Assembly: GCA_009617715.1 (NCBI GenBank)
Contig: VTFK01000138.1
Location: forward strand, 1,116,001-1,180,000
Direction of reading: 5' to 3'
Length of the DNA: 64,000 nt
Source: Plectrocnemia conspersa
Taxonomy: Eukaryota > Arthropoda > Insecta > Trichoptera > Polycentropodidae
The position numbers were made by a program, and so were the translations under genes. Below, piece after piece: positions 12,751 to 24,370 of the stretch. Position 1 is the first letter of the stretch. Every line of letters starts with the position of its first letter. Under the pieces are notes generated by a model. The model was not told the DNA's origin. It was given only the letters and a program-made list of their open reading frames with translations, and ran no database searches.

Positions 12751-13429
12751 TTGTATAAGTCATCTAAAAATAAATCTAAATTTGTATGAAATACTGTTTT
12801 AAATATATTAAAGTTAAATGAATATAATACACTTTTTTAACCTTTAAATATTAATAATATAAAAACATTGTTATTTTATGCTAGAAAATACTATACAAAT
12901 ATTTTGCAGTAACCCATTAATATCATGTATCAGAGACTTTATTATAAATAAACTTAAACTTCAATGTAAGCACAAAATGCCAAAATATATGTAAATTGAT
13001 TAAAATGCTAATGAATACATGTCAATGGTTTTTTTTATATTTAGCTAAATGCATTTATTATGTATTTAATTAAAAGATCTTTCTCTTCTTCTTTTAAAAC
13101 ATTAATTGTAAGAGATTTTTAGTCATTTTCACTTTAATTGTAACCACTAATGTTTAATAGCAAAATTTAAACTTAAAAGTAGTTATAAACCAGTAACTAT
13201 TGTATAAAAAAGTACGTTTGTACAAATAATTATCGTATTGAAATAAACTTTTTATAAAAATATACATATATTTAATTAAATGTTTATTTATTTAAAATTA
13301 CACATTATAAAAATATTGCATATTTATAGATACTTTGTTACAACTTATGTTAGTTCATGGTCTAACCATAGTTTCGCTAATATATCAGATAATTCGACAT
13401 ATAAACCATAGACACACCATATACCCGTT
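12751..13429. other. AT-rich non-coding sequence
   Basis: Nothing recognisable. Confidence 0.4.
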
Positions 13430-13890
13430 GTGAGATTTTTTGGCGTGCAGCTTCAGCGGCGCTTAATGTCCGCGGACGAGACGAGAAAAGTTCCGGTTTC
13501 GTCGGATACGACGCTAGTAATTAAAACTAGGAGAGAACGCGGAAAAACTTTGAAAAGCTCTCGAGCGGGTCGGCACGGGCGTGACCTATGAACTCAGCCA
13601 CCCCAGCACCTTAACATCCATGTACCCTTCGCTGCACTCACAATGCGAAAACTCTTAAAAAAGACACATATTTCGCTTATTACGTGGCAACTTGGTGCTA
13701 GTGCGCGTTCGTATGCACCATCCTCACCTTTCTAGCGCTGCGTTAATTTTAATAATTAACGTACGGTTGCTCCGGTCGGTTGAAAAAAGCTCCTTCGCGT
13801 TCTGAATAATGAAGCAACTCTCTGCCCACTTTGAAAAGCAGCGGCCCACTAAGAGCACTTAATGCCTTAATAACCGCTGATGTTTGGCGT
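13430..13890. other. GC-rich island, candidate enhancer or promoter
   Basis: One of the most GC-rich unique segments in the window (many CGGCG, CCGCGG, GGTCGG words and numerous CpG). It holds a palindromic homeodomain-like site (CGTTAATT..AATTAACG, about 13740-13765). No open frame with splice sites, and no copy elsewhere. It could be an alternative promoter with an untranslated first exon, or an enhancer. Confidence 0.35.
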
Positions 13891-14109
13891 TATTTTTAAT
13901 CATAATGAAAAAAATAATCTAGAATAAATGGAAAAATCCTTGAACTTTTCTAATATAAACTAGATTTTTAGATAAGTATTATTTTTTTCAGATAAAACAA
14001 AAATAAAATGTTGATGGCTACACACAGTAAAATAATGTTATTTCTAATATACTTTATGTGTTCAACAAGCAACAATCAGAAGCGGATATGCATTTAAAAA
14101 TGGTTTTTC

Positions 14110-14425
14110 AGTAAGTCTTATCTTCTAATCTTCTGTTTTAACCTGACAAGACGTACATGCGTTAATATTAAGACATTATTAATACTTACAAGTAAATATT
14201 AACTTCCTGACTGAATTATTATTAGCTATAAATTATTATGTGTAATATAATTATTAATTAATAGATGTCACTGCCGGACCGGTTTATATAATAATAATAG
14301 CGTATTTTTTGTAAATAAAAATTCGAGTACCGCTGTAAGGACTCAATCCGCAACATCAGATTTAGTATTCTAAGACGTTACAGACTGGGTTATTTTGTCC
14401 TTTTACTATAAATCCAATAAACTAT
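14110..14425 (-). repeat. tRNA-derived SINE, copy B
   Basis: On the - strand the head carries A box TAACCCAGTCTG and B box GGATTGAGTCC, both close to the pol III consensus. The tail near 14110-14160 keeps CTTGTCAGGTTA and GAAGATTA blocks of the shared LINE/SINE 3' end, with a shortened stem. The body aligns with copies A and C. Confidence 0.65.
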
Positions 14426-15634
14426 CTCTGTTTATTAAATATAGAATTCTTAGAAAATTATATATAAAATAAAAGTATATTTTTTATGCTTTATTTATCT
14501 GAAAGAGGTTGCATGTTTTCGAAATTAAACTTAATACTTAATAAAGTGTATATATATATATATATAAAAAAAATCATTATCTTACTAATCTTTTATTACA
14601 CTTTACTAGACAAAACCAGACTTCTTTATACAACAACAAAAAATACGCAATTACTTAAAATCTAGAATAAATTTAGGATTGTCTGGGGTAAAAGGTTAAA
14701 TGAAATAAGAATTAATATTATATTATACATTGTTTTTAATAAATGGTATTTTATTAAAATAAGCTTTACATATCCATTTAAACCAATATTCATATAAGCA
14801 ATATATGTAAACATATTTTACCATATTTTTATTTCTACATTATAATTTAAATATGCAAACAGTAAATATTTTTTTCTAAATATTTATGGGCAATTATAAA
14901 TTTTCGATATACTTAAACATCTAAATTTGATATTAACCAAATAGCAACGATCGTTATGTACTCGTCTTCTATACCTACATGCAAACTCTAAATTATAATT
15001 TGACTAATAAAAATTGACGTTTAATATTGATTTTCTCATTAATATTTTGCACATTGACTGAGCGCGAAATTAATTCGCGTCAGACAACAGGCAAACACCA
15101 GAGATTTGTGCTATTCGAATAATTCAATTTATTTTTGGGAGCACTCTGCAAATGAATTAAGTAAAATGTCAAATGGCATTTTAGGTGATGCGTGTATTTT
15201 ATTCCGTACAATTGTATATTGCAAAGGTAAACAGTTCACCGCGGAGGATTTGAATTGTCTAAAAATTATAGTAGCATTTAGCTTTGTTTCTACTGAAGAT
15301 TTTTGTTAGATATTATTTTTTGATTGTAGGAAAAATAATCATTCATATACATTTGATTGAAAAATAGTTGCAATGTCCTTAACTCAATTATACATATACA
15401 ACAATTAAGTTCAAGACTTGTTACGGTAAGCTTAGACAATCCTATGGGCTACCATCCAAATTTGTATCGGTAAGCTATTCATAATTGCTTATGGAATAAC
15501 TTTGTATAGTGTGCCTCACATAAAATATGCTAGTTTACTTTCATTAAATTTTAATTAAAAAATTGCTGTGGCTTGTATGAGAATAAAAATATATTAGTCT
15601 AATAAATTTATATCCATAACTATATTGTAATGAT
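14426..15634. other. AT-rich non-coding sequence
   Basis: Contains a short (TA)n at about 14550-14566. The segment near 15060-15310 is slightly less AT-rich but has no supported gene. Confidence 0.35.
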
Positions 15635-15639
15635 AATCT

Positions 15640-16394
15640 TGTGGCGACCACACAAATAGGTCCAGATTTTAGAGGGTAATTGTCTCATTGTTGACGACCG
15701 TGACTAAAGACGTTCATTCATTAACAATGAGACAAACATCATGGCACAAGAGGGATTTCTTTTGACCACACAACACGAGTTGTTAAGAGAATCCCTTTTG
15801 TGACAAAACAGTACGGACGCAATCAATCACTGCATCGCAAACCCTTTCCGAAGAATTCGAAAATCTGGACAAGCAAAAAACTCGCTTTCGAAAATACAAC
15901 ATCTGATTTCTAGAGTTATACGAAGCGTCTGCAGCAATTGCCTAAGAGATCGATGCACAATCGCGGATGGCCAGCAGGCGTGCAACCCCCAAAGGATATA
16001 AGCCTGGACTCCGAGGAGGAGAGGGCAGACGGTCCACGGCACTTGATATAGATGGCTGAGGCACTAGACAAGAGACGGCCCAAACAGCAGAGCCAGCGAT
16101 GCAGACGACCAGAGTGCCAAGGTCTACCAGCAGCCATCCGGAGGAACTAGTTACTCGCCATCACCGACAGATTTGAATATCGCACCTGACACTTGCTGCA
16201 CGCAGCCACAAGATCCCAGAGTATCATCTACGGCCATCACCACCTGCGCCACGTTCACTTTCATCGCGAGAAACGCCGCGCCGTAATCGTCCATTTGTCA
16301 CATGTAAATATCACTTAATAAAACAATCCATCTAGATTCATACGAAAGTCTCATTGGCCGCGAGGTCAACCACCCCTAGGGCTACGCCCCCTAA
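15640..16394 (+). mobile_element. solo LTR of an LTR retrotransposon, copy 1 (755 bp)
   Basis: It begins TGTGGCGACC and ends GCCCCCTAA, and is flanked by a perfect 5-bp target duplication AATCT (15635-15639 and 16395-16399). A second copy lies at 35001-35693. Near the left end both copies carry a perfect inverted repeat (here 13 bp: 15680-15692 with 15723-15735, TTGTCTCATTGTT) and a second one (CACAAGAGGGATT with AATCCCTTTTGTG). A polyadenylation-like AATAAA lies near 16318. No internal region flanks it, so it is a solo LTR, probably left by recombination. The AA end instead of CA is unusual; the superfamily is unproven. Confidence 0.75.
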
Positions 16395-16534
16395 AATCTA
16401 ATATTCATATAAGCACAATGTGCAAAAAATTGGAAGCCATGCCGTACGCTGCTTTAAAGCATGTTGTTTGATATTTCATGCGTATATTCAAATATAAGGT
16501 TGTTTTTATCGTAGACTCCGATTTATGAGCTTAG

Positions 16535-16830
16535 TGATTTATTGTAATGACGCGAAATATTTTTATTGTATTTTTTGGTATGAAAAGGATAATGTTCTTT
16601 GATTATTGACATTTGAAGACTACTATGAAGTTTTTAAGATTGTGTATTATATATTATTTTATAGTTTTATTTTGTATACTTGCAATTTAGTAAAAAACAG
16701 TATTACTGTTACTTTACACCGGACATGCATATGTTATGATGGGTCTTATTATTTGTTTGTACATTAGGATTTTATTTTTGAAGTAAGCGAGCTTTTTCTA
16801 ATGAATATTGATCTAAGTACTGTTATGACA
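16535..16830 (-). repeat. interspersed repeat R1, copy 3
   Basis: It aligns with 7735-7990 over 'ataatgttctttgatt', 'tgtattatatattatttt', 'acttgcaattta' and 'gtaagcgagctttttc'. It is truncated before the 'gggccgcaatgg' block. No open frame. Confidence 0.5.
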
Positions 16831-17214
16831 AAAAACAAATATATTTAGAGCCATATTATCACTTATTGCAATATTATTTGCTACTTCTTAAGCAAATAAT
16901 AATGAAATAAAATATAAGCACAGGCTTAATACAGATATTATACAAATAATAGTGTTTTTCAGACAAATTTTAATATTTTTATATTCTATCTCTACTTTCA
17001 TTTATGTTTTGTCCTATTTATTTGAGTTAATATAAGTAATAAATATAATTAACAATTAAAAGTCATTTGACCAATTTATAAAAGCATGTTATTAGAAAAA
17101 ACATTACCAGATCAACATGTACAATAATGATGTACATAAATTGAATTTAACCTAACGTGTCAAAACTTATGGTGAATCTGTTACTGTTTAAATTAACTAT
17201 ATAACCAGAAGTTC
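16831..17214. other. AT-rich non-coding sequence
   Basis: Nothing recognisable. Confidence 0.4.
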
Positions 17215-17530
17215 TAATAGAAAATTATGCTATCGATCGGTGCCAATTGACTGTGGGGACATCTTGACAAAGGAAAATAAGAGAAAGTTTGCAGATATTG
17301 GCGGGTTGTTAAAAGCAACGAGCAAATTACAGTTGCCGTTGTCCAAACGATCGCTGTCGTTTAGAAATCGATACGGTCGTTTCTTAAGTTATCCGCATAC
17401 ATTTGAATTCTTACACGGTCGTATTCAGTCCAGTAAAGCCATTACTGAAATGTAATTTAGGAATATAGACGAACGGAACTGGGCGAGAGCTTTCACGAAA
17501 ATTCTAATAAGCACTGGTAATTTCGTGTCG
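17215..17530. other. balanced island with an open frame
   Basis: A frame on the + strand is open at 17240-17455 with moderately balanced codons and mixed protein-like composition (PIDCGDILTKENKRKFADIG). It has no clear splice sites or domain and starts at a non-ATG codon unless an upstream acceptor is used. More likely a conserved non-coding segment than a gene. Confidence 0.2.
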
Positions 17531-18464
17531 TTTAAATAACGTTCAAATGGACAATTTGTTCAAATTGTAATATAGCTTCGTTCATATATTTATGTTTATT
17601 AAGCCGTTTGCCTCGTTGTATAATATAAGATAACTACATCAATACAACGTTAGTTGTATAGTTAATTGTTTTATATACTTCGCATTTACAAACAAGTACA
17701 CGTGTTCTAATATATAAGATAACGAGATATTGTACCTGACTTGCTTTTCTAGAAATATCATATTTCTCAACACTTATAAATAATGCTTTTTGTTTGAGTG
17801 TTAAGGATGCTTTGCTCGTAAAATTACTACACAGAAGTAGTCAACATTGACTCTGAGAGAAGCAATAATCTCTTCCTTTAATAATCTGTCACATTAGTAA
17901 TTATACATGATTTAATTATTGTTATGGCTAAGGTGATACGTAGGCGATCAGATACTAATCAGATACTAATTGCATATAATTTATGTTTCTATTCAAAGCC
18001 TTTACAATTAATGGATATTCATTGCATTACCTTCCTCAGCAATATAATTAATTTAATTAAATAAAATTAATACCATCGTGATTTAACAAATTACTTCAAT
18101 ACACAAAGAAATAATAAATAGTTAGAAAGAGATATAAACCGGACGCATATCATAAGATTCCCTATCGAGCTCGACGGTTTACCGTTACATTCTTATTAGA
18201 ATCCACTACTATTTGCCTCTCAGCCATACATAAATTCACCATTTTATTTTTTATTATATAATAATGTTTTTTTCTTATAATAAATAGATTTTGGAAACAA
18301 CAATAGTAGGAACACATTTAATAATGACTATAATAATTATATTTATTTAAAAATCTTTGAAAGCAAAATTAAAAAAAATCAGATACATAAAGCAAAAATA
18401 TATAAATAAAGTGGTACTGTAGGTTAATAAAATTTATTCATTAAAAAAAATCCAGAACTGACGC
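17531..18464. other. AT-rich non-coding sequence
   Basis: Nothing recognisable. Confidence 0.4.
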
Positions 18465-18790
18465 CGATCCCCTAGAAATAAAAGTAGGAGGAGTGTCGCA
18501 CGCAACGAAGAAAGAGATAAAGCATGCTATTTCGTGTAACGGTACTTCGTCCAGACGACATGGAAATCTTATGAAGCGAACCGGACCAGCTTCTCTAAGC
18601 TGACATTAAATATATGAATGTGCAATGCCAGCGTAAGAAACGGGAAGGAGCGGGATGGCAACAGTCATTGGCAAATCAGCTAGTGCGGACGTCCTGGCTC
18701 TAACCGGCATTAGAGAGGACGCGATCGTGATTCTCGAAAACATTCTGAAGCTCAAAACTAGAATACCTTGAAAATAATTTGATTATCAAC
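18465..18790. other. GC-rich island
   Basis: Unique segment with many CG dinucleotides around the short ORF above. It has no tandem or dispersed copy in the window. Confidence 0.3.
18655..18771 (+). CDS. possible short ORF (38 aa), unidentified
   Basis: ATG at 18655 to TGA at 18769-18771, with an in-frame TAA at 18634-18636 upstream. It includes SADVLALTGIREDAIVILEN, which reads like an amphipathic alpha-helical protein, and the codons are much less AT-rich than the background. It sits in a balanced island (18465-18790). It may be a micropeptide, a fragment of a transposon protein, or chance. No domain recognised. Confidence 0.2.
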   Translation: MATVIGKSASADVLALTGIREDAIVILENILKLKTRIP

Positions 18791-18895
18791 CCTTTGGTAG
18801 TCTAAAAAGCTTAGCGAGATACAACTTTCTGCGAGAAATTAGCAAATCCTATCTCAACGCTCAGAAATAAAAATCGCTGGAATGCAAGAACGGGT

Positions 18896-18960
18896 AATAA
18901 CCAAATATCTTCTTATCATATCTCAAGAACAATTTTTTTAAAAGGAAGTATTTGGTTATT
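18896..18960. other. hairpin, 65 nt, pre-miRNA-like size
   Basis: Arms AATAACCAAATA (18896-18907) and TATTTGGTTATT (18949-18960) are perfectly complementary over 12 bp. They continue, after a one-base bulge, with CTTC/GAAG, leaving a 32-base loop. The size is right for a precursor hairpin, but the stem is short for a microRNA. Confidence 0.4.
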
Positions 18961-19049
18961 TATGGATTCCTATCTATTCAAGAATGCTGGAAAATAAAGT
19001 TTCACAGAGAATGTAAATAACTAGTGAATCGGCAAAGAAAAACGCGTTC

Positions 19050-19380
19050 TTTATTTTTTTTTTTTTATTAAATCTTCCGTTGTAACCTGACAAGCATAAG
19101 CCCAATGCGTTACAATGGGGAATATCTGTACCATAGTAAGTCAATCAGATATAATGAATACCTACAAAAATGGCATAGTACTGCGGTCGCGGGGGGCAGT
19201 ATTAACCGCTAGACTGAAAGTCTGGTAAACAGTGACATCTATACTAATATTTATAAATGATAAGTTTTTTTAATATTAGAGCATTTATTATAAATACTAA
19301 TTTGAGTGATGCTGCTGAAGCTCGAACCCGCAACCTCAGAGTTACTAGTTTGAGGAGCGTCTTGGAATATTTTTCGCTGA
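19050..19380 (-). repeat. tRNA-derived SINE, copy C (most complete tail)
   Basis: On the - strand a clear B box region GGTTGCGGGTTCGAGCTTC (near 19317-19335) follows an anticodon-arm-like CTAGTAACTCTGAG. The body aligns with copies A and B. The 3' end carries a stem-loop (TTGTAAC 19080-19086 with GTTACAA 19109-19115; loop of 22 bases containing CCCAATGC on the + strand) followed by an A-rich tail (the T run at 19050-19066). The stem-loop matches that of the LINE at 27911-27946. Confidence 0.75.
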
Positions 19381-19559
19381 CGTCATTTATTTGTAGAGAG
19401 AATCTTAACTTGTTCGCAAAAGTGGTTCCGAGGTCTTTAGTTAAAGTTTTTTTAGTCAAAACGTTCATACATAGATCATAAGAATAATGACACAATATCG
19501 CAGTTTGAAACACTAAAGATCAGATGGTTGACGGAAGCCTAAATCACTTACTAAAGAGA

Positions 19560-19905
19560 AGGAATCTGCAATAGATAAAATACATTTTTTTTAATCGTCT
19601 GCATCCAGGAAAAAAATATTTGTAACTATCATATTTATGTCATTAATAAATATCACGAAGAGCAGAAAAGCCTAAGTTGGACCCTTGAGAAACCCCTGTA
19701 AGGGTGAAAAATATTTTTTTTATAATTGGCCGCCACAGGCTAGGAACTGTCTACGATCGAATAATATTCTAACCAACCAAGAGTGTACTAAAATACTCAA
19801 CTAGATCAATTTAACAGATAACTTTTATAAAGTCAATTGAGGAATTGATTAGCAAGATGATTTTTTAAATGTATCTCTTGTTGTTTGAAGCCATTAAAAA
19901 TAGGT
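19560..19905 (-). pseudogene. LINE reverse transcriptase fragment
   Basis: On the - strand the block GVSQGSNLG (19673-19700) is the conserved (S)GVPQGSxLGPLLF motif of non-LTR reverse transcriptases. It is followed out of frame by an FxIFINDI-like stretch and preceded by an LVEYF..TLLVG..I-like segment. Several stops and frameshifts; short and dead. It adjoins SINE copy C but shares no boundary with it that I can define. Confidence 0.55.
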
Positions 19906-20488
19906 ATATTATTACATGATTACAATTTCAGCAGAAATCTTGTTTTATTAAAACAAATTAATAAAACGTATAATATACTATTATAGGTTAGTTTATAGAC
20001 ATTTTTCTATTTATATTTACGTAACTATTAACACAAATATGTATTTATTTAATTGAACCTTTTATAACTTTTCTTAGAACAAACGTACAAACTTAGGTTT
20101 GTTTGACATTTTCTAAAAATGAAATTGTTATGCCTTTAAGTGATTACTGTCTTGACACATATTAATTCATGGAAAATATAAAATCACTAAATATTCGGCT
20201 TCAAATTGCCGCAAAAATTATCGGTTCCATCTATTGTTTATTTACATATTAAAATGCCTGGCTTACACTAGTCAAGTGTTTAAATTAGTCTATTTGATCT
20301 GATGTATATTCTTGTGTTTAGCCGAGTCAAATCGACCTGGCCAATTAACAAACCAAGCTAGTACTTAAAATAGCCGAGTACTTAAAATATATCAGCTCAG
20401 CTATTTAAATGTCATTGACTACATTAATGTCATTTATTAATAGTAGTTAGAGTTTAGTATGTACATTTATTAAAGATAACACTTTTTT
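19906..20488. other. AT-rich sequence
   Basis: Contains a small local duplication ('agtacttaaaata', near 20361 and 20379). Nothing else is recognisable. Confidence 0.35.
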
Positions 20489-20625
20489 GTTTCCCCATAA
20501 TAAAACATCTGTTTGTAAATTGTTTCCCCATAATAAAACATCATATGATTTAATGAATTTAAAAAACGTGTTTGTAAATTGTTTCCCCATAATAAAACAT
20601 CATATGATTTAATGAATTTATAGAT
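20489..20625. repeat. tandem repeat, 59-bp unit with a 33-bp deletion variant
   Basis: The word 'gtttccccataataaaacat' recurs at 20489, 20522 and 20581. The second unit is 59 bp. The first is 33 bp and equals the 59-bp unit with 26 internal bases removed. The third is cut after about 45 bases. Near-identity between units shows recent duplication. Confidence 0.85.
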
Positions 20626-20670
20626 TAACATAAACTTTTTGTAAACTTTTGTTACATTTATATATTATTT

Positions 20671-20785
20671 ATTTTTACTGGCACGATACAAGTGTCTAAT
20701 ATTTTAAATAAATAATAACAAGCATATCATTTTTACTGGTATGATACAAGTGTCTAATATTTGCAATAAATATTAACAAATTAAT
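20671..20785. repeat. tandem duplication, 58-bp unit, two copies
   Basis: 'atttttactgg' followed by 'gatacaagtgtctaatattt' occurs at 20671 and 20729. Its period is almost the same as that of the neighbouring 59-bp array, but the sequence is unrelated. Confidence 0.75.
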
Positions 20786-21557
20786 TATAATATTAAAAAT
20801 AAACATAAAATTTGCTTCATTTATTTCAGAGCCACCGGTAATGCATTCTGTTGTTTCGAACAATAAAAAATAAGCATTTAAATATAAAACAAGATGGCTG
20901 ACAGTAACGTGACTACAGTTTTAAATAATTATTATTTATTAGTAAATTGTTGCTATGCGACAGTAATTTTCATTAATTCGTAATGTGCGTTGTTTCATTT
21001 GACTGAATATAAATATTCGGATTGCAAATTAACTGTGTGTGTTATTACTATGAAAAATATATACATAAAGTGTGTGAGGATTAGAAGAATACATTGTGAA
21101 ACTATATAAGCAATCATAAAACAATCTTCGTGTTGAAGTCTTCAAATTTTGAGTTCCGGGGTCGAAAAGTGAGTTCTTTCTTTTACAATACATAAACATT
21201 TTCATTGCTTCCGATTTAAAACACATACACGTTAGATTTGACAGAATATAATTACTCTAATTGCAAATAAACTAGGGACGTCATATTTTAATTGTTTGCC
21301 TTACGTAAATGTTATTAGATCTTTTATTGCTTCTGAAAATTAACTGTAAACAATACAATATAGTAGGTAAAATGTAATTTTTTGTTTATATTATACTAAT
21401 ATGAGATTTTCATTATTACTAACATTGTAATATGTTTAATTAATTTTGATATGTATATTTTTAATTGGCAAATCACTTCTGTTTGTCTTTTAATATTAAA
21501 GCCTAGAAAGTCAATAGTATTTTTTTAGAATAACCGTGATATATTATTCATATAACC
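20786..21557. other. AT-rich sequence with a dispersed direct duplication
   Basis: Segments at about 20998-21034 and 21236-21272 are similar ('tttgac.gaatataa', 'attgcaaat.aact'), about 240 bases apart. They may be the ends of an inserted or duplicated piece. No transposase is seen. Confidence 0.35.
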
Positions 21558-22976
21558 CAGGGTTTCTTAATCTTTTTTCATTCGTGACCCCATTTATGAT
21601 TGTGAGTTTCTTCGTGACCCCAGATAAATATAAAATATTTTGTTCTGTTTTATTGATTAGGTAACATTATACATACATATGAAAAATATGGTTTTAGAAT
21701 TTGCTTAGAAACATACAAAAATATAAAATTTCACAAAAAGTTGTTAAATTGTATTTATTATAGTTACGAAAATTATATTCTCTATTTTTCATAAAAACTG
21801 CATTTTTTGCAATAACATTAATACAAAAGAATATTGAGCAAAATATATTGTCGTTGGTATATATTCTAGCCCAGGCATTTTAGTCGTTTTTTATTTTAGT
21901 CCGTTCGAATTTATTCAAGCGCAGTCGTTAAGTGGTTAAGTATACAAAAATTAAATGGAAAAATCGTTTTAATGAGACGGATGAGCTTGTTTTTTAGTGC
22001 ATAACAAATTAAATCTTAGTGAAATATATGTGTTAACACAGAAAAAGTAATTTCACATTTAATATATTGTGATGAATGGCAGATGAACACTTAATGCCAT
22101 ATCATAATTTGTGGGAAATTCAGTTCTAGTTCCGATCAATAATTCAGTCGAGGGCTTTATTGAAAAATCTAGTTTTAAGTACGAGTCACTCGAAAGCTCA
22201 GAAAATTCTTCTTGAGCTTTATATGGCATGTGAGCAATCTCACTCAAGCCAATCAAAAATAGTTTTTGAAATCAATATTTGATATAAAATATTTACGAAA
22301 CTGTGTTTATAGCGCTTTTAAGTGAACTATAATAATTTATGCGATAAAAGTTTTACAATAATTTTTTTCGATTAAAAAATTGTTGATACTAGAAAACATT
22401 TCAAACGAATTCTTTTCTACCCTACTTTTCTAAATATTGATCTTTTTAATAAAACTTTCAATTTTATCATTCGAAGTAAATATACCGCAATTGTTTCTTT
22501 AAAGAGAAAAGTTGAGATCGTATAATTTCTAAAAAGTATCTGACAGATAACGCAGCTTGGATAGCCATGAGTCATTTTGAAAAAAGCAGCAAGATCATAT
22601 ATTTGCTCGATTAAAAATATTTTAATAACAATACCTTTTGATATCCATCTTACTTTTGCATGTATTAATACATTTGTATAGTGAGAATCCGTAACCTTAC
22701 AGAGATTTAAAAATAAGCTGCTGTTAAGAGCATAGCTCTTAATAAAATTTAAAATCTTACAGCATCTTGAAGCACATCGTTCAATTCTGGTGCTAATTTT
22801 TTCGCTGCAAGGGCCTTTCGATTAATAAGGCAGTAAGTAAAAATTATATGATCATAAGGAGCAAATTAAAAAAATGATTTCAAATATTTAATTTAAATTC
22901 ATGTATTTAAATATTTAACATTAAAATCTCGCGACTCCAAGATTGCGCTAAGCGACCCATAGTTTAAGAAGCCCTG
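21558..22976 (-). mobile_element. hAT DNA transposon, complete ends, dead (1419 bp)
   Basis: The ends are CAGGGTTTCTTAA and, on the other strand, CAGGGCTTCTTAAAC. They are flanked by an 8-bp target duplication with one mismatch (ATATAACC 21550-21557; ATATAATC 22977-22984). CAGGG ends and 8-bp duplications are hallmarks of hAT. On the - strand the interior keeps transposase pieces: SWLSKLRYLSDTF (near 22520-22575) and, at 22059-22256, a stretch ending LSVHLPFITIY. These resemble the ZBED5/SCAND3/FAM200 type of hAT transposase (the KLAYLADIF and LLPFATTYLCE blocks). Stops and frameshifts make it inactive. Confidence 0.85.
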
Positions 22977-22984
22977 ATATAATC

Positions 22985-23889
22985 TAATACTTACTGGCAA
23001 ACTCATAATTTAAAATTTTGTTTATATTGTCTATAACTCCAATGCTACACCATTTTGAAGCATCTTCAACTAAAACTTTGTAAAAAAATACTGTGCTCAT
23101 AACATATTTCACTGTTTATTCAATTGCACAAAACTGTGTACCGGCACGCGCCTGACATATAACCGAAGAGTTGCCATATGTAAGCAAATTTGACATTTAA
23201 GGGAAATCCCGGTTTTGGCGCGCTTGATAACGAACTACGCAATTGATTTTATTGAAATAAATTGTAAAACACTTATTTAATTATGTATGAAATGTCTAAA
23301 GCGACAGATTAGGTGGTCGATATTTTCAGACTATTGTTTCTTTCTAATGAGTAAATCATTTTGATATGTTATACTTGCTTCTGCGATTATTCCGGACACG
23401 AAATTTGCTGACAGGTTTTTGCAGAGAGACAATTTCTAGACAATTTTTTTGCGGACACTGATTATTCCGGACAAAATTTAGCTACCAGTTTAATGTGAAA
23501 TTAAAATAAAATAAAATATTTGACTTTTCAATGCCTGAATTCAATTTTCGAATTAGTTTGAATTGAAATTTAAATCCAATGAATCATTTTTTTACTTCGT
23601 GAGAAAATCTGTTTGGAAATTTCTATCATCGTAATAAAATACTTAGTTGCTGTATAAAATTTTTTTGATAAACTTGTTTAGTATATTATCTAAACGATAA
23701 AAAACACTATTATTCGTATGAGGGCAGTTACAGAGCATACCCGACCTTCCTTAATCATTGCTATCTTATACATCCGAGTCCCCATTCCTATAACTCTCAA
23801 ATACAGAATCGTCTCTCATTATTTAAAATGACACACACACACACACACACACAACACCAATCCATTAAATTCTCACAAATAATCATACT
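22985..23889. other. mixed sequence with small repeats
   Basis: Contains an imperfect duplication at 23385-23490 ('gattattccggaca..aattt.gct..cag' twice, about 75 bases apart), a slightly GC-richer stretch at 23130-23240, and a (CA)n microsatellite at 23829-23853. No gene. Confidence 0.4.
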
Positions 23890-24370
23890 CCCGGCGTACT
23901 TTCTCAAACTTTCGCCATTCGTCCTCGCTCCCATTAGGCCCGAAACTCATCAGTCATTAGGCGGAGCGCGCGTTACGTACTAGAGTTAATTATTTGCGTT
24001 CGCTAATGGTGGCGGATATATCGGATGACTACGGTTGTTTCTGCAGCGCCGTCTTCCGGTTTTAGCGCGGATTATGAATTCAGAGGCGGCGGGATGATAA
24101 GCGGCTTACACTGCGCTGATGCCGCTCAAAGACCAGGACAGAACATGTCCCAGATTACCATGCTTAGAAAATTCATCGTCGGCATATCGGCGTGTGCGTG
24201 AATACACACTAAGCCGATTACCGTTCGAATCGTATTCGTACTACGTCCCATACTCGCGATTTTGCGTATCGGCGGATTTAGGCGCGGGCGCGGATTTGCT
24301 GAGCTTATTTCCAAACGCGACCGGAATGCCGTTAAAGTCAACGATTTAAACGAAGCGTAAAGGTTAAAAG
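23890..24370. other. GC-rich island, candidate conserved non-coding element
   Basis: Among the most GC-rich unique segments (GGCGGAGCGCGCG, GGCGCGGGCGCGG). Opposing open frames overlap at 24119-24349 and neither resembles a known protein. It carries many CpG. Confidence 0.3.

Noticed and set aside
17240..17455. 71-codon frame as an exon
   Set aside because: Non-ATG start, no convincing acceptor or donor, no domain.
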